Source: Morella rubra
Taxonomy: Eukaryota > Streptophyta > Magnoliopsida > Fagales > Myricaceae
Assembly (NCBI GenBank): GCA_003952965.2
Contig: CM025856.1
Location: 26,855,723-26,919,722 of the forward strand
Length of the DNA: 64,000 nt
Direction of reading: 5' to 3'
Both the position numbers and the translations under genes were made by a program. Within the stretch, counting starts at the first letter, position 1; every line of letters starts with the position of its first letter. The notes beneath the pieces are model-generated. The model saw only the letters and a list, made by a program, of their open reading frames with translations. It was not told where the DNA came from and ran no database searches. Of this stretch, positions 46,777-59,402 are shown piece after piece.

Positions 46777-49412
46777 ATGGAGGTCGGGTTAGTAGAAATG
46801 AGTGTTTTTCTGCGAATTTGTGCAATCTTGTTCTTGGTTTTGACAGCTAGTTTACTAGGCTCAGATGCTCAAACTAAGCTTGTCTTTTACCTTGAGAGAA
46901 AAGCTACTTTCAGAGATTTGGATGCTCTCATGTAAGCTCTCTTTCTCCTGCCTCGGCCCTCACTCATGCGTCTCGTGTCGGTTCCCGTTTTCAAGTAAAA
47001 TGTACAACAGTCATGGGTACCCTGCTCAATGCTCTCGTATTGTTCCACTTTCTAATAAAAACTGACAAAATTGTGTTCGTTTGTGTTCTTTTTTCCTTTT
47101 CTAACAGCATCTTGGTGTATGTGGAATCTGGGGCTGCTTGCTATTACCTCCTTCAAGTATGCAAAAGTCCATTCTCAGCTTGGTTTGAAGGAAACTTGAA
47201 ATGGCCGTCCCCTATATGCCTAGCTTGGGTTTGTTTCCTGTTGGATCAGGTATCTCCTCTGATCTCTTTTTGCGTTATGTTGTTTTAGCTTCTCATGGAC
47301 AGATAAGGGAAAACTTATATATTTTCTTGCCATTCGAAATTACTGCTGCGTTTTACTAGCGACGCCTAGGAAAAACAGATAATTATAATACCGGTGCGTT
47401 AACTTTTACTGATAAAGCCCGGTCGGCTTCAGCTATAGGCAGCGGAGGTGTTTAAGGCTTCCAAATTTTAAGAGTCTCCCAATTCAATTTTTTTTAATAG
47501 TATATTTAAAGAAAATTTAATATTAAGGCCTCACAAATTTAACTTAAAGAGCTTAAAAGAGGCCTATTAAATCTTTTTGATTGAAAGAGTATTAACTTTT
47601 TACCTTTGTGGTATTTATAAAATCTCAGTTAAGCCTATAACCTTCTTATTTAAAGATATTAATTATAATTAATTCAAAGAAACCCTATAAAAATCTCCCC
47701 CAATTGATTCAATCTCTTTAATAAAAATTTATATAAAATCTCCTTGAGATTAACTTTTCATATCTAGATTAACATTTTTTGCTAACTTATTTAATATTTT
47801 TACTGTTAGATATTGGTATTAATTTGTTTAAGCCTTAACTAACAACTAAAAATCTATCCTTAAAAGAACTTAAACTTATTTGAAACAATATCTGTCAAAT
47901 GTCAAAAATAGCAAAAATAGCAAAAAATCTTCTTTCAACCATTCTCTTTTTTATTCTTATTTCTCAGTGCTTATCAACTCTTATCTTTTGTCACTAAATC
48001 CATAATTACTATTATTTTAAACTTTTTACTTTTATTTTAATTTTAAGTTGTATTTGTTTTAGTTATCATTAAAATTAATAAAATTTTACTTAAGATAGAG
48101 TATAACAAAAGAAAGATTAAATGAATTAGTAATATTATCAATTGAAAATGATATATTAACAAATTTAAATATAAAATTTTAATAAGTAATTTTGGATTTC
48201 AAAAAATTATAAGAATAATTTTAACTAATTATTATTATTATTTTATAAATTATCATAAAAAGACTCACTTTAAAATTTGACTTAAAACTCCAGTTAATTT
48301 AGAGCCGCCCTGAGTTATAGCTTTGGAAACATTACGTGCAGAAGGCACGATGGCTAGAAAATCCATCCGGGAATCATACTGCGGTGTTCCACCAAACAGG
48401 TTAATTAATAAATTATTTTTAGGCCATTTTTGAGTTTTCAGTGACTAGCTATAGCTACAGGCATTGAAATTTTCTATTACGAACTTTAAACACAGCCGAA
48501 TCGTGGGCTCAACTCACCAGTTCTTGGAAGAAATTGATTGTGGAGCCCCTTCTGTTATTGCCCTAATACCTGATTGGTTTCTCCGTTGAAAAGGGTTAAG
48601 AGGAAACCTCGACAAATTTCTGTGGGTGGAATTCTAGTATACTCTGTTAGAGACTAGAGAGCCGTCACTTGTCAGTGAGATTAATGTGGGACTGAAATCG
48701 TAATTGCCCGATGGCCCCTCATTTCGTACATTCGGTCCCATATCTTGTCATGCATGTATTTCCCACTGGAAATCACAACTCCGATATATATTTTGTACTC
48801 ATCGGCAAATGGGTCAATATGACAAAAAATTCACTTGACTAAAAGGGGTTTTGCATCAGATTTTTTGAGCTCTTTACATCCAACTATGTTTGGTTTTTGC
48901 CCTTTTTGAAGGGCTCGAATTGTGGATGTACAACCTGTTGAATAGCAGCGGATATAGTAATTAAGAAATCCACTTCGCACAGTAGGGATCAAGAGAAATA
49001 AACTAGAATTCCAATTTTTTGGGTTCTGTTTAGCCATGTTATCGATCTCTACATACCCACATACCTACGTAGTATTCATCTATCCGTACGACAGACAATT
49101 CAGAAGCTGAGTACTTATACGTCGTCTCTTTTAACTGGGTGTTGGTTGTTTTACTAAACAGATGCAGCTTACATTACATTTGCGGCAAACTCGGCTGCAC
49201 TTGAGAGCTCACTGTTTGCAGTAACTGGTGAAAAAGAATTTCAATGGATGAAGCTCTGCAACAGATTTACAAGATTTTGCATCCAAATTGGAGGGGCTCT
49301 GCTCTGTGGCTATGTGGCATCTTTCCTCATGGCAGTGATATCCTTCTTATCCGCCTTTAACTTGTTTAGGAACTATTCGCCAAAACGATTCCTGTCCTTA
49401 AAGGAAAAGTAA
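46777..49412 (+). CDS. CASP-like membrane protein (CASPL2C type), 3 exons, junction 2-3 out of phase
   Basis: Exons are 46777-46931, 47108-47249 and about 49162-49412, for roughly 182 residues. Four hydrophobic segments fit the CASP/MARVEL topology: [46 protein letters not shown] continuing into [19 protein letters not shown], and [18 protein letters not shown]. The signatures [12 protein letters not shown] and [25 protein letters not shown] are typical of CASP-like 2C1. Family role: four-helix plasma-membrane proteins related to the Casparian strip scaffold; the function of this subgroup is little known. Exon 2 ends in phase 0, but exon 3 needs one carried base (AT GCA GCT TAC) for the family frame. 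Either one base is missing in this sequence or an unusual splice is used. Intron 2 is 1.9 kb because of a hAT-like insertion. Confidence 0.82.
47439..48312. mobile_element. Non-autonomous hAT-like element in intron 2 of the CASP-like gene
   Basis: The left end (CAGCGGAGGTGTTTAAG, from 47440) and the right end read inverted (CAGGGCGGCTCTAAATT) are similar and of the hAT-like CAG-GGCGG kind. The flanks carry an 8 bp direct repeat with one mismatch, AGCTATAG at 47431-47438 and AGTTATAG at 48313-48320, the size made by hAT transposases. The roughly 874 bp interior is very AT-rich and has no transposase frame. Confidence 0.65.
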
Positions 49413-52011
49413 TGGTCTATTCTTAGGCTAATACTTCTCCTTTATTTTCCTAAACTAAAATAATGTACACTACAGAACATTCGTCTTTCTGTCAGTCTAT
49501 ACTGAATCAAATATTGTACGCAGATCTACCGTTTGGGCCCAACCTCCCCCGGGCCGAAGCTCTTAAAACTTCTCCCGAGTTAATTAGAGCAGAAAAAACA
49601 AAAAAAAATGGGCCTCCAAGTATACGCTTGGACTCCTTTCTACTTTATCTTGCTATTTCTGTGAATATATCGGTAGCATCCTTTCAACCTCCGTTTGCGT
49701 TAAGAGACTTTTCAAATATGGAAATTTTTTTTGACTCCATGCCTACTCTCTAGAAGCATCGACCTGCTCCCTGATTATGATCGCACATAAAAGAAATGGG
49801 GCACTGCATACCACAGATTATGATAGCCACGTAGATGTTTGATAACTTTTGTGTGACGGAAACATATACACGATAATTGAAAAGGATGTTGGCCATTGCG
49901 TGTGACGATAGTAATTAATTGTTTGGTCATTGAATGGTCTTATGCTATCTCAACTAATTTGATTCAAGACATGGAATCTAGAGAGAGGCAATATGGTATG
50001 GCTGATGGTGTTTGGCCGGGGAAGTGACATTATCGCGAGGGAGTTACGATAATGACTTCATCACCAAAAATAGGCAATAAAACCATTGACTAACCCACTG
50101 TTAGATTCTCAATAGTCTTGAGTCATTTCATTTCATTCCACTACACGAGTGGGTATGCTTTTCTTTCGATCGTTTCTTTTGATCTTCTTCCGTTGGATGC
50201 GTAATATTGGCTATTACGATTATAACTATCTCAATAAAAATAATAGCAGGATGAAAAAGTTAATGAATTTATTTCACTCACAAGAGACTAAGCCAAGAAT
50301 TAACTATTGGAGAGGTCAATTATATTTTTTTTTTTTGAAGGGCCAAAATGATTAATAAAAATTTTTGTTTTTTTTAAAAAATCATTAACAAAGGGTAAAG
50401 AATATGCTCTCTTTTTTCAGGAGCTTTTAAAGGGTTGGAGGGCCATGGCCCTGCCAGCCCCCCTTAGCTTCGTCTCTCACTGGGCATAATCTCTATACAA
50501 TTAGTACTTGATCTAATACTAATTATTTCACAGAAAATAACCCGTACCCATGTATTATGCCACATTGTGCATATTAATTGCCGTCGCTTTTAACTAATTA
50601 ACATTGCACCTTGTAATTTCTATTTTTGTTCTCGAAATTGTAAACCTGCAGTGTATGAACGTTTTACACGGAGAAAAGAATACAATCGAGACCGAATAAA
50701 AGGACAAGGTCGATTACTTTTACTTTTACTTAATTCAGTTAAGTAAATTATTTTCTGATAATTTTGATTTCCCAGCACAAATAAAACAGTCTATATTGTG
50801 CTAATCGACTTACTGTGTGCGCCATTAATTATGATCAGATCATTAATGCCTGTGTCTGCAACATATCTTTGTACAGCTGTATTACACAGCAAAAGTAATA
50901 CATACATGATTAGCGTACAAAAGAATAAAACAAATTTTGGTCGTCCTAATTTTAGTTCTGTCCCACTGCCACAGATGAATTATTTGTTACGCCCGTATTA
51001 ACGTACGTACGACGCCGATATGGATTTATCATTTATATGTTAATTGATGCAAGTGTTTCACTTAACAATGTTCGTCCGAGCATGAAAAACGCAGTTCTGT
51101 AGCTTTCGAGAGGACGAAGTTCCTTTTGTTTCTAACTCAAATAATGGTCGTTTGTGTTCCACAATCGTCTGCAAGAATGCACAGAAAGTAACAATAAAGC
51201 AACACGTACAGCAATCATTTTAATGATTATCTAACTTTTCATTGGTCAAGCTAATGATTATGTGAGTGAATATTTGTCAACTGCTACACGCTGGGAATTG
51301 GGATTATACACTGGTGAAATGGTTTGAGGGAGACACAGAGAAAAATTCGATTCATAGAGAGAAAGAGAGAAATTCGTCCCGAAAAACATTTTACCTCCAT
51401 CTTCAGGAAGGATTTTGAAATTCGTCCCCACAAAGGTACTTTTTGGGAGAGGATTTTTTACAGTCCGGAAAAAAATCCATATTCCAAAGAAGTAAAATTT
51501 GTTGTACTGACCACTACATTAGTGAATCCACCAGTAAATGCATTATCCATAATGCATGTGATATGGAGACTCTAAAGCTGAAAAAGTATAAAATAGAAAG
51601 GTACGTATAAGTTATAACCCGCCATGAGAGACGAGGAAGGATACTTTAGATAGAATAATGCTTTAGTGATGATAGAGAGACTGAGTCTAAATAGATCCAT
51701 CAATCATTCCTTTGTTTCAGTTTGCTTTTGAGCTGCATTTATATCGAATAACAGACTAAAATCGTAACAAGTATCTTATGTCACAACCTACTGCATCTCT
51801 TCCTTGAAAGCGCCGATACATAGATCACAACAGCTGACGAGAAATGGGGAAAAGCTTGGCTGACAAAGAAATCATCCTCTTCTTTTGTGATAGTGATTTT
51901 TAATTTCTGCGCAGCAACATTCTTAATGCATGTATCCTTTGGTCCTCTTACCCTCCTGCTAATACCATAGAAAGACGGAAATCGCATTTCAAGTAAGAAT
52001 GAAGTCTAAAT
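49413..52011. other. Intergenic between the CASP-like gene and the zinc-finger gene
   Basis: No gene is supported. Frames such as 49463-49753 and 51324-51575 are unremarkable. The segment includes a small hAT-like element near 50.3-50.5 kb, listed separately. Confidence 0.45.
50275..50482. mobile_element. Short hAT-like MITE remnant
   Basis: The right end read inverted begins CAGTGAGAGACGAAGCTAAG, and the left end contains CACAAGAGACTAAGCCAAG. The right side holds the G/C run GGGCCATGGCCCTGCCAGCC common in dispersed dicot repeats. It is about 200 bp with an internal T-run. No target duplication was found. Confidence 0.4.
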
Positions 52012-52515
52012 TCATAGCTTTAAAGACAAATCAAGCTGGTTTAACTCGTCCTGGACGTTTTCAGGCCTGTAGCTCGTAAGCCAAGAACTAGCCGCTTCTC
52101 TCGAACCGTAGTCCAGCTGTGTCCTCCCATAACACGTATAATCAGCAGCAAACCTACCGGCAAGTCCGAGATTTTCAAACTCGGCTAGAGATGGCTGAAT
52201 GTGTCGAACATGATCACCATCACTAAAATTGGATCCTGACCGAGGGTTTGGTACTACTCCATGAGCTCGGACGGCTGAACTTAACTCCCTGCTTTTCTTG
52301 GCCAAAGTTCGCTCTAGCTTGTGAGCGTTTTGGTGACCGCCTAGTGCTTGTGAACTATAAAACTTCCTTTGGCAGTAGTTGCAAGAGAATACGCGAGGTT
52401 CGGCCTGACCAGAAGGTGATGAGGACGCAGAAGGCGACGGCTCTAGGAGAAGATCTAGAGTGGGCTGATCAGTGGGCAGGCCAAGATGAAGAGAAGTATT
52501 GGGTTGGAAAGCCAT
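52012..52515 (-). CDS. Single C2H2 (QALGGH) zinc-finger repressor with EAR motif
   Basis: An intronless gene of 167 residues. One EPF-type zinc finger spans about residues 43-65, with Cys45, Cys48, His61 and His65 in C-X2-C-X12-H-X3-H spacing and the plant-specific QALGGH at 56-61, preceded by FSCNYCQRKFYSS. The protein ends in LDLSLKL (161-167), a classical EAR repression motif, and a second leucine-rich LDLLLE lies at 20-25. This layout matches the ZFP1/3/4/7 group, nuclear repressors in hormone and trichome or germination control, and it is the usual length for them. A TATAAT-like site lies at about 52620-52627, some 107 bp upstream. Exact orthology is not assigned. Confidence 0.92.
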   Translation of the reverse strand: MAFQPNTSLHLGLPTDQPTLDLLLEPSPSASSSPSGQAEPRVFSCNYCQRKFYSSQALGGHQNAHKLERTLAKKSRELSSAVRAHGVVPNPRSGSNFSDGDHVRHIQPSLAEFENLGLAGRFAADYTCYGRTQLDYGSREAASSWLTSYRPENVQDELNQLDLSLKL

Positions 52516-54409
52516 TTGGAAGAGAGCGAGAGAGGTATGTAGCTTAACAATGCAGTCTTTGGGAGCTGATAGAGTGGGGAAGAGAGTACATACAGAGTAG
52601 GGGAGAGGATTCGTCTCGCATTATATGGGCTTCAACGGTTCACTGTTCCTGCCACCGGAAATAGCATAAAGAGTGGAAAGATCGTGGCCCATAAGTGTGC
52701 GAGTGAGTGAGCGTGAGACAGAGAACTGCAAAGATCAGTGGGAATCAAAGGTTTGTCTGCTCCATTAATGGCAGCATCACAATTTGTCTGTCCATGACAT
52801 ACTTCCATGGTACTAATTGCCTACATAAAAACAAGCCAAAGAAATGTTTTGAATTGAAAATAACAATAGAGTTGGTATATGTTTTGTTTTTTATCTGGTG
52901 ATCATCACGTCTTTTAATATTTAGTAGACAAACGTAACTTAGCACATCTAATCATAGGTCCAGTCAGACCTTGTTTTGATCTTACTCTACCTCTTTTCAA
53001 TGAGGAGGTCGACATACTATTATATATCTAATTGCCCGTAATTAATAATCGATGTCAAACAAGATAAACTATATCTTGACTGGACAAAACCTGCAACAAG
53101 ATAAGCTACCATGTAGCCACAAATCCTTCTGTAGTGCAGTACAGATTGATACTGCGAAACGAATGGTGCATATGTGGTAAAATTACATGATTGTTTTTGT
53201 TTAAACTGGGAAAACTATATGTTAAACACAAATGACCACATCCAGACTAAATACAAGGAATCTCGTAAACTCTCTACAATCATGTTGCTCGCGTATAACT
53301 TCACTCCTACATAGTTTTAAGTTCCTTATTTTGTTTGGTTGCCACAGTGGGATAAAACAAAAGGACTGAATCTGATACACTTTATTTGCATCGTTGCACG
53401 TCGGTACGCTCATCAAACAAGCACAAGTTTTGCCGAAAGACTTTCTCTGAACGTTATTACAAGGTACTGTCTCAGTGACTAGGAAGAGTACGTAGTATTA
53501 GAACAGTACAGACTCCCAACTACTCCATTAATGATAACGAACATCAATCCATCACCAAAGTAGTCAGGGTTTGAAGGGCAAAACTCGTAGAAAAATGTTC
53601 TGAAGTTTCGGACAACAGGCGTCTCTCGTCTTACATAGAGCCTCAGAACTAGTAGGACCCATACACCTATGCATGTATGTGCCGCCAGTGTCTTTTAAGT
53701 CGTTTACATTACATCACATTCATATAAAACTATGGTCTATCTCTCTCGACAAATAAAATTGTTTACTGAGCCAAGCACATGGCCACCAGATAAAGGACTG
53801 TAGAATTGCAGACCAACTAAATCCAGCGTGCGCCCCCAGGCATGCACAATTACGATCCTTAACAGACGATAGCTTTATTTATGGAGTGAAAATAGTGTTA
53901 TAAAAGGATTATGGGGTAATCATATCGCAGGTCGGCGATTTTTGCGCTGAGCCCTGTCTGCCATTCGCGAACACAACACAGTCCAGGAAACTGCCTACCG
54001 TTGCGCTTTTTATCAGTAAATTAGTCGTAATATTCCAAGTTAGCAACATAAATTCCTTATTAAACAAGCAGTACCACGACAGACATCGATGGATGAGTCC
54101 CTTCATTCTAGTTTTTTTTTTTTTCCTCTCTTCAAGACTGCATAATGGAGAAGACTGGATGCTGGACCCTTCTTTACCCAAGTTTGACCATCGGTCCATC
54201 ATAGCTAGCACTTTCACCTGCTGGAAAACCAACCAGAAAGAGCCTAAATTAAATGCATGTATGTGGAGTACTGACTCAAGACTACTTCATGCATATGCGT
54301 GGGCTTTAAAAAAATTATAAAATGTTCTGACATAACACGCCGGATGACTTATCTGCCACTAATTCCAATCGGTAAGAAACAGCGTTATCAAAATAAGTGC
54401 ACGCAATTT
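52516..54409. other. Gene-free stretch upstream of the zinc-finger gene
   Basis: Promoter of the zinc-finger gene, then unannotated DNA. The short frames show no family signature. Confidence 0.45.
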
Positions 54410-54736
54410 TCACTTTTTAAAAGTGTAATTAAACGTGCACCTTGTGAGAACTTCCTCCCAATGCAGCTTTAGTTCTTGGATCAGTTGGCTTCCATCCTTC
54501 GTGTACTGACCAGGTAAAAAAGCCACATCCTTACGTGATAAGTGGGGGCCACCGCGCGGAGCTGATGAGTCCTCGCCTAACGACAAAAATAGTTCCTCGA
54601 TAAAGACTAAAGAGAGACCTTTTAGAAAGGATAACTGATCAGTCCACACTTTAAACTTGAGATCTCCATCTCTTTCCCTCCCAGCTATGATCCTATCTTG
54701 CCGATCTATTATAACTTTGTACCACTTACTAGGAAT
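54410..54736 (-). other. Unexplained open frame of 108 codons, possible exon or gene relic
   Basis: On the minus strand the frame is open from a TTAG (possible splice acceptor) just above 54736 down to a stop at 54410. It reads IPSKWYKVIIDRQDRIIAGR near the start, then VWTDQLSFLKGLSLVFIEEL, and later GGPHLSRKDVAFLPGQYTKD. There is no ATG at the front. Composition is mixed rather than low-complexity, unlike most chance frames here. I recognise no family. It could be a terminal exon of an unseen gene, a pseudogene piece or chance. Confidence 0.25.
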
Positions 54737-55949
54737 CTAACGACAAGACCCCCTCATGTGTGCGATCGAAAACTTGATAAGATAAATTGAATTAACATTT
54801 AAATTAAAGACTTAAAGCCAATGAATTTGGATCCATCTATCTTATGTTAAACATTATTTCATTATTGCTACCGGACTACTGTAGGCAACAGCGACCCATC
54901 AGTACTTAGCGATTCAAAATGCCTCACTCCAACAGATGATCAATCTGCATGTCAATTTCCATCTACAATAATTCTATGTTATTTTTCAAGTGTTCTTCCA
55001 CTTAATTTGTTGTGATTTCAAATACAGATGTCGATTGCTATCCTCAACCGCTTCTAACTTGAAGCAATCACGAGATATGATCAGTAGTGGGGAGATCATT
55101 TTCCACCCACAAACTCCCATACATGATATATATCCGTTATCGCTAGTATTTGGGTGTCTCCCAGTCCTAAAGATCCCAAGTCCCATACACAATCATGGAG
55201 AGGACGCAATAATGGTGTTTCGTATTTTCGGTTAGTTTTCTTTGCTAACTGGGAAGCGCATATGCGTTTAATGGTAAATTGCGTTCGTTCAGGGGGGCAC
55301 AGCGATGAGATGGGGGCACGGCCTGCTGTTATGCGTTATCCTAAGAAGCTGAGGTGGGAACGATAGTGGACATGCTTGTGATTTGTCGGTTTCTATGGAA
55401 AGAAAGGGTCACATCCTTTTGACGTCTCATGGTTCTCGTTCCTGACAACACGTGGATAATGTCTCTTACTATGCATTGGTCATCAACTCGGTGCGTCACC
55501 CTGCTCGATCCATCTCCCTCTCTTTGCCTCTATCCAGTAAAGTGCTTTTAGTCTGCTCCAAGGGATATAGTGGTACCCCATACGGCACTCGAAGTAGTAA
55601 GTAGTTGTATGTCCATTCGTTGCCAGCCTTTGATGTACATGCTCATGAGAGAGCTGTTCCAGTGCACTGAGTTTGAGCTTAGCTGGACTTCTTCTTCAAC
55701 CCACATTTGGGCATGCAATTTTAACTTGTTCAGTTAAACCATTAACAAGAAGTTTTGGTCAGTGAAAAGTCTGATGCATAGAAGAACGAGATTTCGGGGG
55801 TAATTAGAGCCAGAAGCTTATATAATGACCTTTTATAATTACCTCTTAGGCAATTAAGTTTTGCCCCCCCCATCCCCGGCTTATCTAGCCTCTTGAATGT
55901 TGGCTACTGCAAGGTGCCTTAATCAGACGTCTCTCTTTATAATCTCTAT
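54737..55949. other. Gene-free stretch
   Basis: No supported feature. Short frames overlap on both strands with no motif. Confidence 0.4.
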
Positions 55950-56221
55950 TGGGTGGTCATAGAACTCTTTACTATGCACAATTACGGATTATTCACATAT
56001 AACTCCAACCAATGAAACATCCCTATCCAATCTCTGGAGTTTATTCTCTTCTCAAAGTCTGATGCCTCTCTCTCTCATGGTTGGTGTCTACAAACAGAGA
56101 TGGGTGGTCATAGAACTCTTTCATTACGGATTTGTTTTCACATAAACTCCAACAATGAAACATCCCTATCCAATCTCAGTTTATTCTCTTCTCAAAGCTC
56201 CTCTCTCTCTCATGGTTGGTT
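55950..56221. repeat. Imperfect tandem duplication of about 135 bp
   Basis: Copies at 55950-56085 and 56101-56221 both begin TGGGTGGTCATAGAACTCTT, share ATGAAACATCCCTATCCAAT in the middle and end in CTCTCTCATGGTTGGT. They differ by several small indels. Confidence 0.85.
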
Positions 56222-56967
56222 CCAAAAATTATACACATGCGCGCATTGGAAAAATTGGAAAGGGAAGAAGGAGGTAAAGAAAGTAGGGAATAAAATCTTC
56301 AATGAAGGAGCGAACAGACAATTAATCTTGGGCAGGTAAAGTATTGGTAATCCATAAACATAATTATTTTTTGGGCTTTCCATAGAGATATCTTAATTTA
56401 AACAACAAAAACGTATTATTTGTATATTATCAGGGAAAATGGATGTATAATTCGTATAAAGATGCAAGACTATAAAGCAAAAGAAAAAAAAAACAGTGGA
56501 TTTATTATCCATCGGTAATTACAGCTCAGGGGTCTCAGATCCATGTAATATCAACTACTTAGAACCGAGCAAGTGACATATCTATAAGCCTTTGAATAGC
56601 TAATCCACCCATTGAAAAGTAGTTTCAAATCAATTGGAGGACATGACCGTAAGCATATGCTTAATTAGCAAGGCTGCCTGCGGCCATCTTGTAGTATGGT
56701 CTGTATGACTTATAAGCATATTGTGTGAGTCATTTTCTATGAACCAATGAAGAGAGAAGAGATGTCAGATAAGGATAAAAGGACCAGGTCGAAAGGTCCC
56801 TTCACCCCTGTGCCGTGCGAGAATGGAAAGTTGAGTATTTATAATAGGTGGCAGACAAAAGGGCAACACGAGTTGACACTATAAATTGGTACTCGGCTAG
56901 TGGAACCTACTGTGTCACCACTCAAAGTCCTTAAAAAGTTTGGAGGAGATACACCTAATGTTGTCAC
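56222..56967. other. Gene-free stretch
   Basis: Nothing recognisable apart from an A-run near 56487. Confidence 0.4.
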
Positions 56968-58088
56968 CGGTGGCTGAACCAAGACTCAAGTTGGAGGCAA
57001 ATTAAAAAAAAAAAAAAAAATCCGTAATGTAATGAAAAATTGTCTTAGAGTTAAAATTTTTTCTTACATTAAAAGTATTAAACGACTCCACGCTCGCTAA
57101 GTTATCAATTATATAAACAAAACAAAACGAAACGAAAATTCATCGATCAATTCATTAATCAAAATTAAAAACAATAATCTTCAACAAATCACAATTGACT
57201 ATATGTAATTAAACAATTCCAAAATCCAATTCAGCATAGACTTGATTGAGCAGAAATTTGTAGCTTAAATTCACAAAATGTCTTCATGGCTTTGACATGG
57301 GCAGTCAATTGATGAACATAGTATTTAGGATGATATCTACTTAGTATACACAACATCAGCACTTATAAGTAAATATGTTTAGAAATAAAGAATTGACTCA
57401 ATTTTCAAGAAAATTTAGAAGCCAGAGATTCAACTTCCTCATAATTCATAACACATTTCTTTGTTAAGGACCTGAGAATTGTGTTTGTAAAAAAAGTATC
57501 CCCTTTTTGCCAAAAAAGAAATCCACTTAGCACTTGATCTCGAGTACAATTATTTAGTTGGTCTAGAAATTTTCCATCTTTTAGAATTAGAAACATGAGA
57601 AACCCAAACATCCCAATACATATCTTCCACCTCACTTTCTCGATTAAAAATACAAAGATTGCATAGAAACTGCTTTGAAAATTCTTGAAACAGCACAGTT
57701 ACTAACTTATCTTAAACCATATCGGAAACATATACATCAAACAAAAATATGCAAATTGGACAAAATAATCAATTCTATTTCATTCAAATGGGTGGTCCAA
57801 GGGGGCGTGCGGGGGTGAAAATATTATTAGAAGCTTTGAATTTAAAAATAAATAGATGCTTTGAATTTATTACTCAAGCGTCCAAGAAATAAATGCATTA
57901 AAAATACAAATACAATTTTAAGTGAATGATAATAAATACAAAATCTGGTCTTGAATTTAGAACATTCCAAAGCGTGGGTCTTAAGACTATGGCAAACATA
58001 TGTTAAAAAAATAAAAAATAATTTTTTTTTTTTGACAGAACTAAGGGGGCCAGCCGACCCGACTTGCCACCTCTTGCGTCCGCCACTG
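56968..58088. mobile_element. hAT-like element relic of about 1.1 kb
   Basis: The left end CGGTGGCTGAACCAAG and the inverted right end CAGTGGCGGACGCAAG are terminal inverted repeats of the CAGTGGCGGA kind seen in plant hAT elements. The GGGGGCCAGCCGACCC segment near the right end is typical of dispersed dicot repeats. Flanking 8-mers do not match, so it is old or truncated. A minus-strand frame at 57405-57635 is too weak to call as transposase. Confidence 0.5.
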
Positions 58089-59402
58089 GAACTTATTCCC
58101 TACATGTCTCTCTCGCCCTCTCCCTCGTGCTCTTCATAGTTGAAGGAAACAGTAATCAAAATGTTGTTTTTGAACAAATTGTACTTTTTATTTCTAAGAA
58201 ACAAAGCTCCTTCTTGCTGTCATAGTTTATGTTATCTGGAAATAGAGGAACTTTAGACTACACACTGGCAAATCTAGGAGGCTTGCTTGGGGGAAAACGA
58301 GAAAATTGCTGGACCCTTCTTCAGAAAATCTGAAAGGATCTGTTCAGCACGTTCTTCCTAGAGCCAGAGTCAGAGAGACATTAATTTTAACAAACAGCAG
58401 GTTTTCATGATTGTAAACGAAAAAATCAATGATAGGCGATATCACAAATTTCTTTATTTTCCCCCATCAGGAATCGTACTGATTCGCATCGGCATAACCC
58501 ATCTAGAATACGAGTTCTAACCTACCCAGGATCAACTCAGTGGAGTAGCTCCTTGGAGAAATCAACTGGGCAAGAGAAGGCACTCCTTTTGGGGCCAAAG
58601 CCCAGCGCCTCTCTCTTTCCCCTCAGAAGCCCAAGAAAGCAACACTGAATATCGTTGTTACTAAGCAATCCTAATCGCCTGATTGGGGCCAACCCCGCCC
58701 CATCTCTTGCACACCCTCTCCAATGAAGTGCGTGTAATCATTTCAGGCACCTAATGCACTGATCAATAAAACCTTAGTCAAGAACCTCACTATTCTTATA
58801 TTTATGAACATTACTTGCTAGATCCACATTGTTCTCGGCTACTCGCAGCTAAACATTTTGGCTCGCTCCTCGCCAAAAACCTCAACAATTTGCTAACGAG
58901 GTAGATCCATTACATATATAATTGTGTGCGGGGCCAGGTTTTGGCACAACTCAGGGAACCCAAGTCCGGAAGTAGGAAGTTGAACTAAAGTGGGCTAATA
59001 GAGTCGAGCCCACCCCACTACTCCAAACACAAGCTAACTAATCATACTAAACAAAACGTGCAACTACTCGATATTGAACCTTTCTTCTTCTAAGCAAGTG
59101 ATACTGGATTAGTAAAATAAAATTTACAGGAGATAAATAAACGGAACATAACACTTTGAACTTGCTTAATACAAACGATCTTTAAGTTGGTTGTCCATTA
59201 CATGATTTATGTAAATAAATTCTTACAAAGCGGGGCACTGTCCCTCTGTGTTGGACCCTTAAGTGGTTCCACAGAGCAACAAATATAATACAAAGGCATG
59301 AAAAAATTAACACTGTAAAACAATTAGGTATTCATTTTCCCCCCGCGTGATTGACCTTTCTGTGGGTATTCAAGGGGCCACAGTTACTCTCTTGCGTGAG
59401 GC
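58089..59402. other. Intergenic, 3' side of the 4CL gene
   Basis: No gene is supported. The last few hundred bases are the 4CL 3' flank. Confidence 0.45.

Noticed and set aside
52248-52547. 99-codon plus-strand frame over the zinc-finger gene
   Set aside because: Mirror of a GC-richer intronless gene; the minus-strand protein has clear motifs.
57405-57635. Possible hAT transposase fragment on the minus strand
   Set aside because: Resemblance too weak; no diagnostic RW or dimerisation motif visible.
58440-58920. Possible LTR retrotransposon relic near CCTCGCCAAAAACCTCAAC text
   Set aside because: No matching second LTR, primer-binding site or gag/pol frame could be found in the window.
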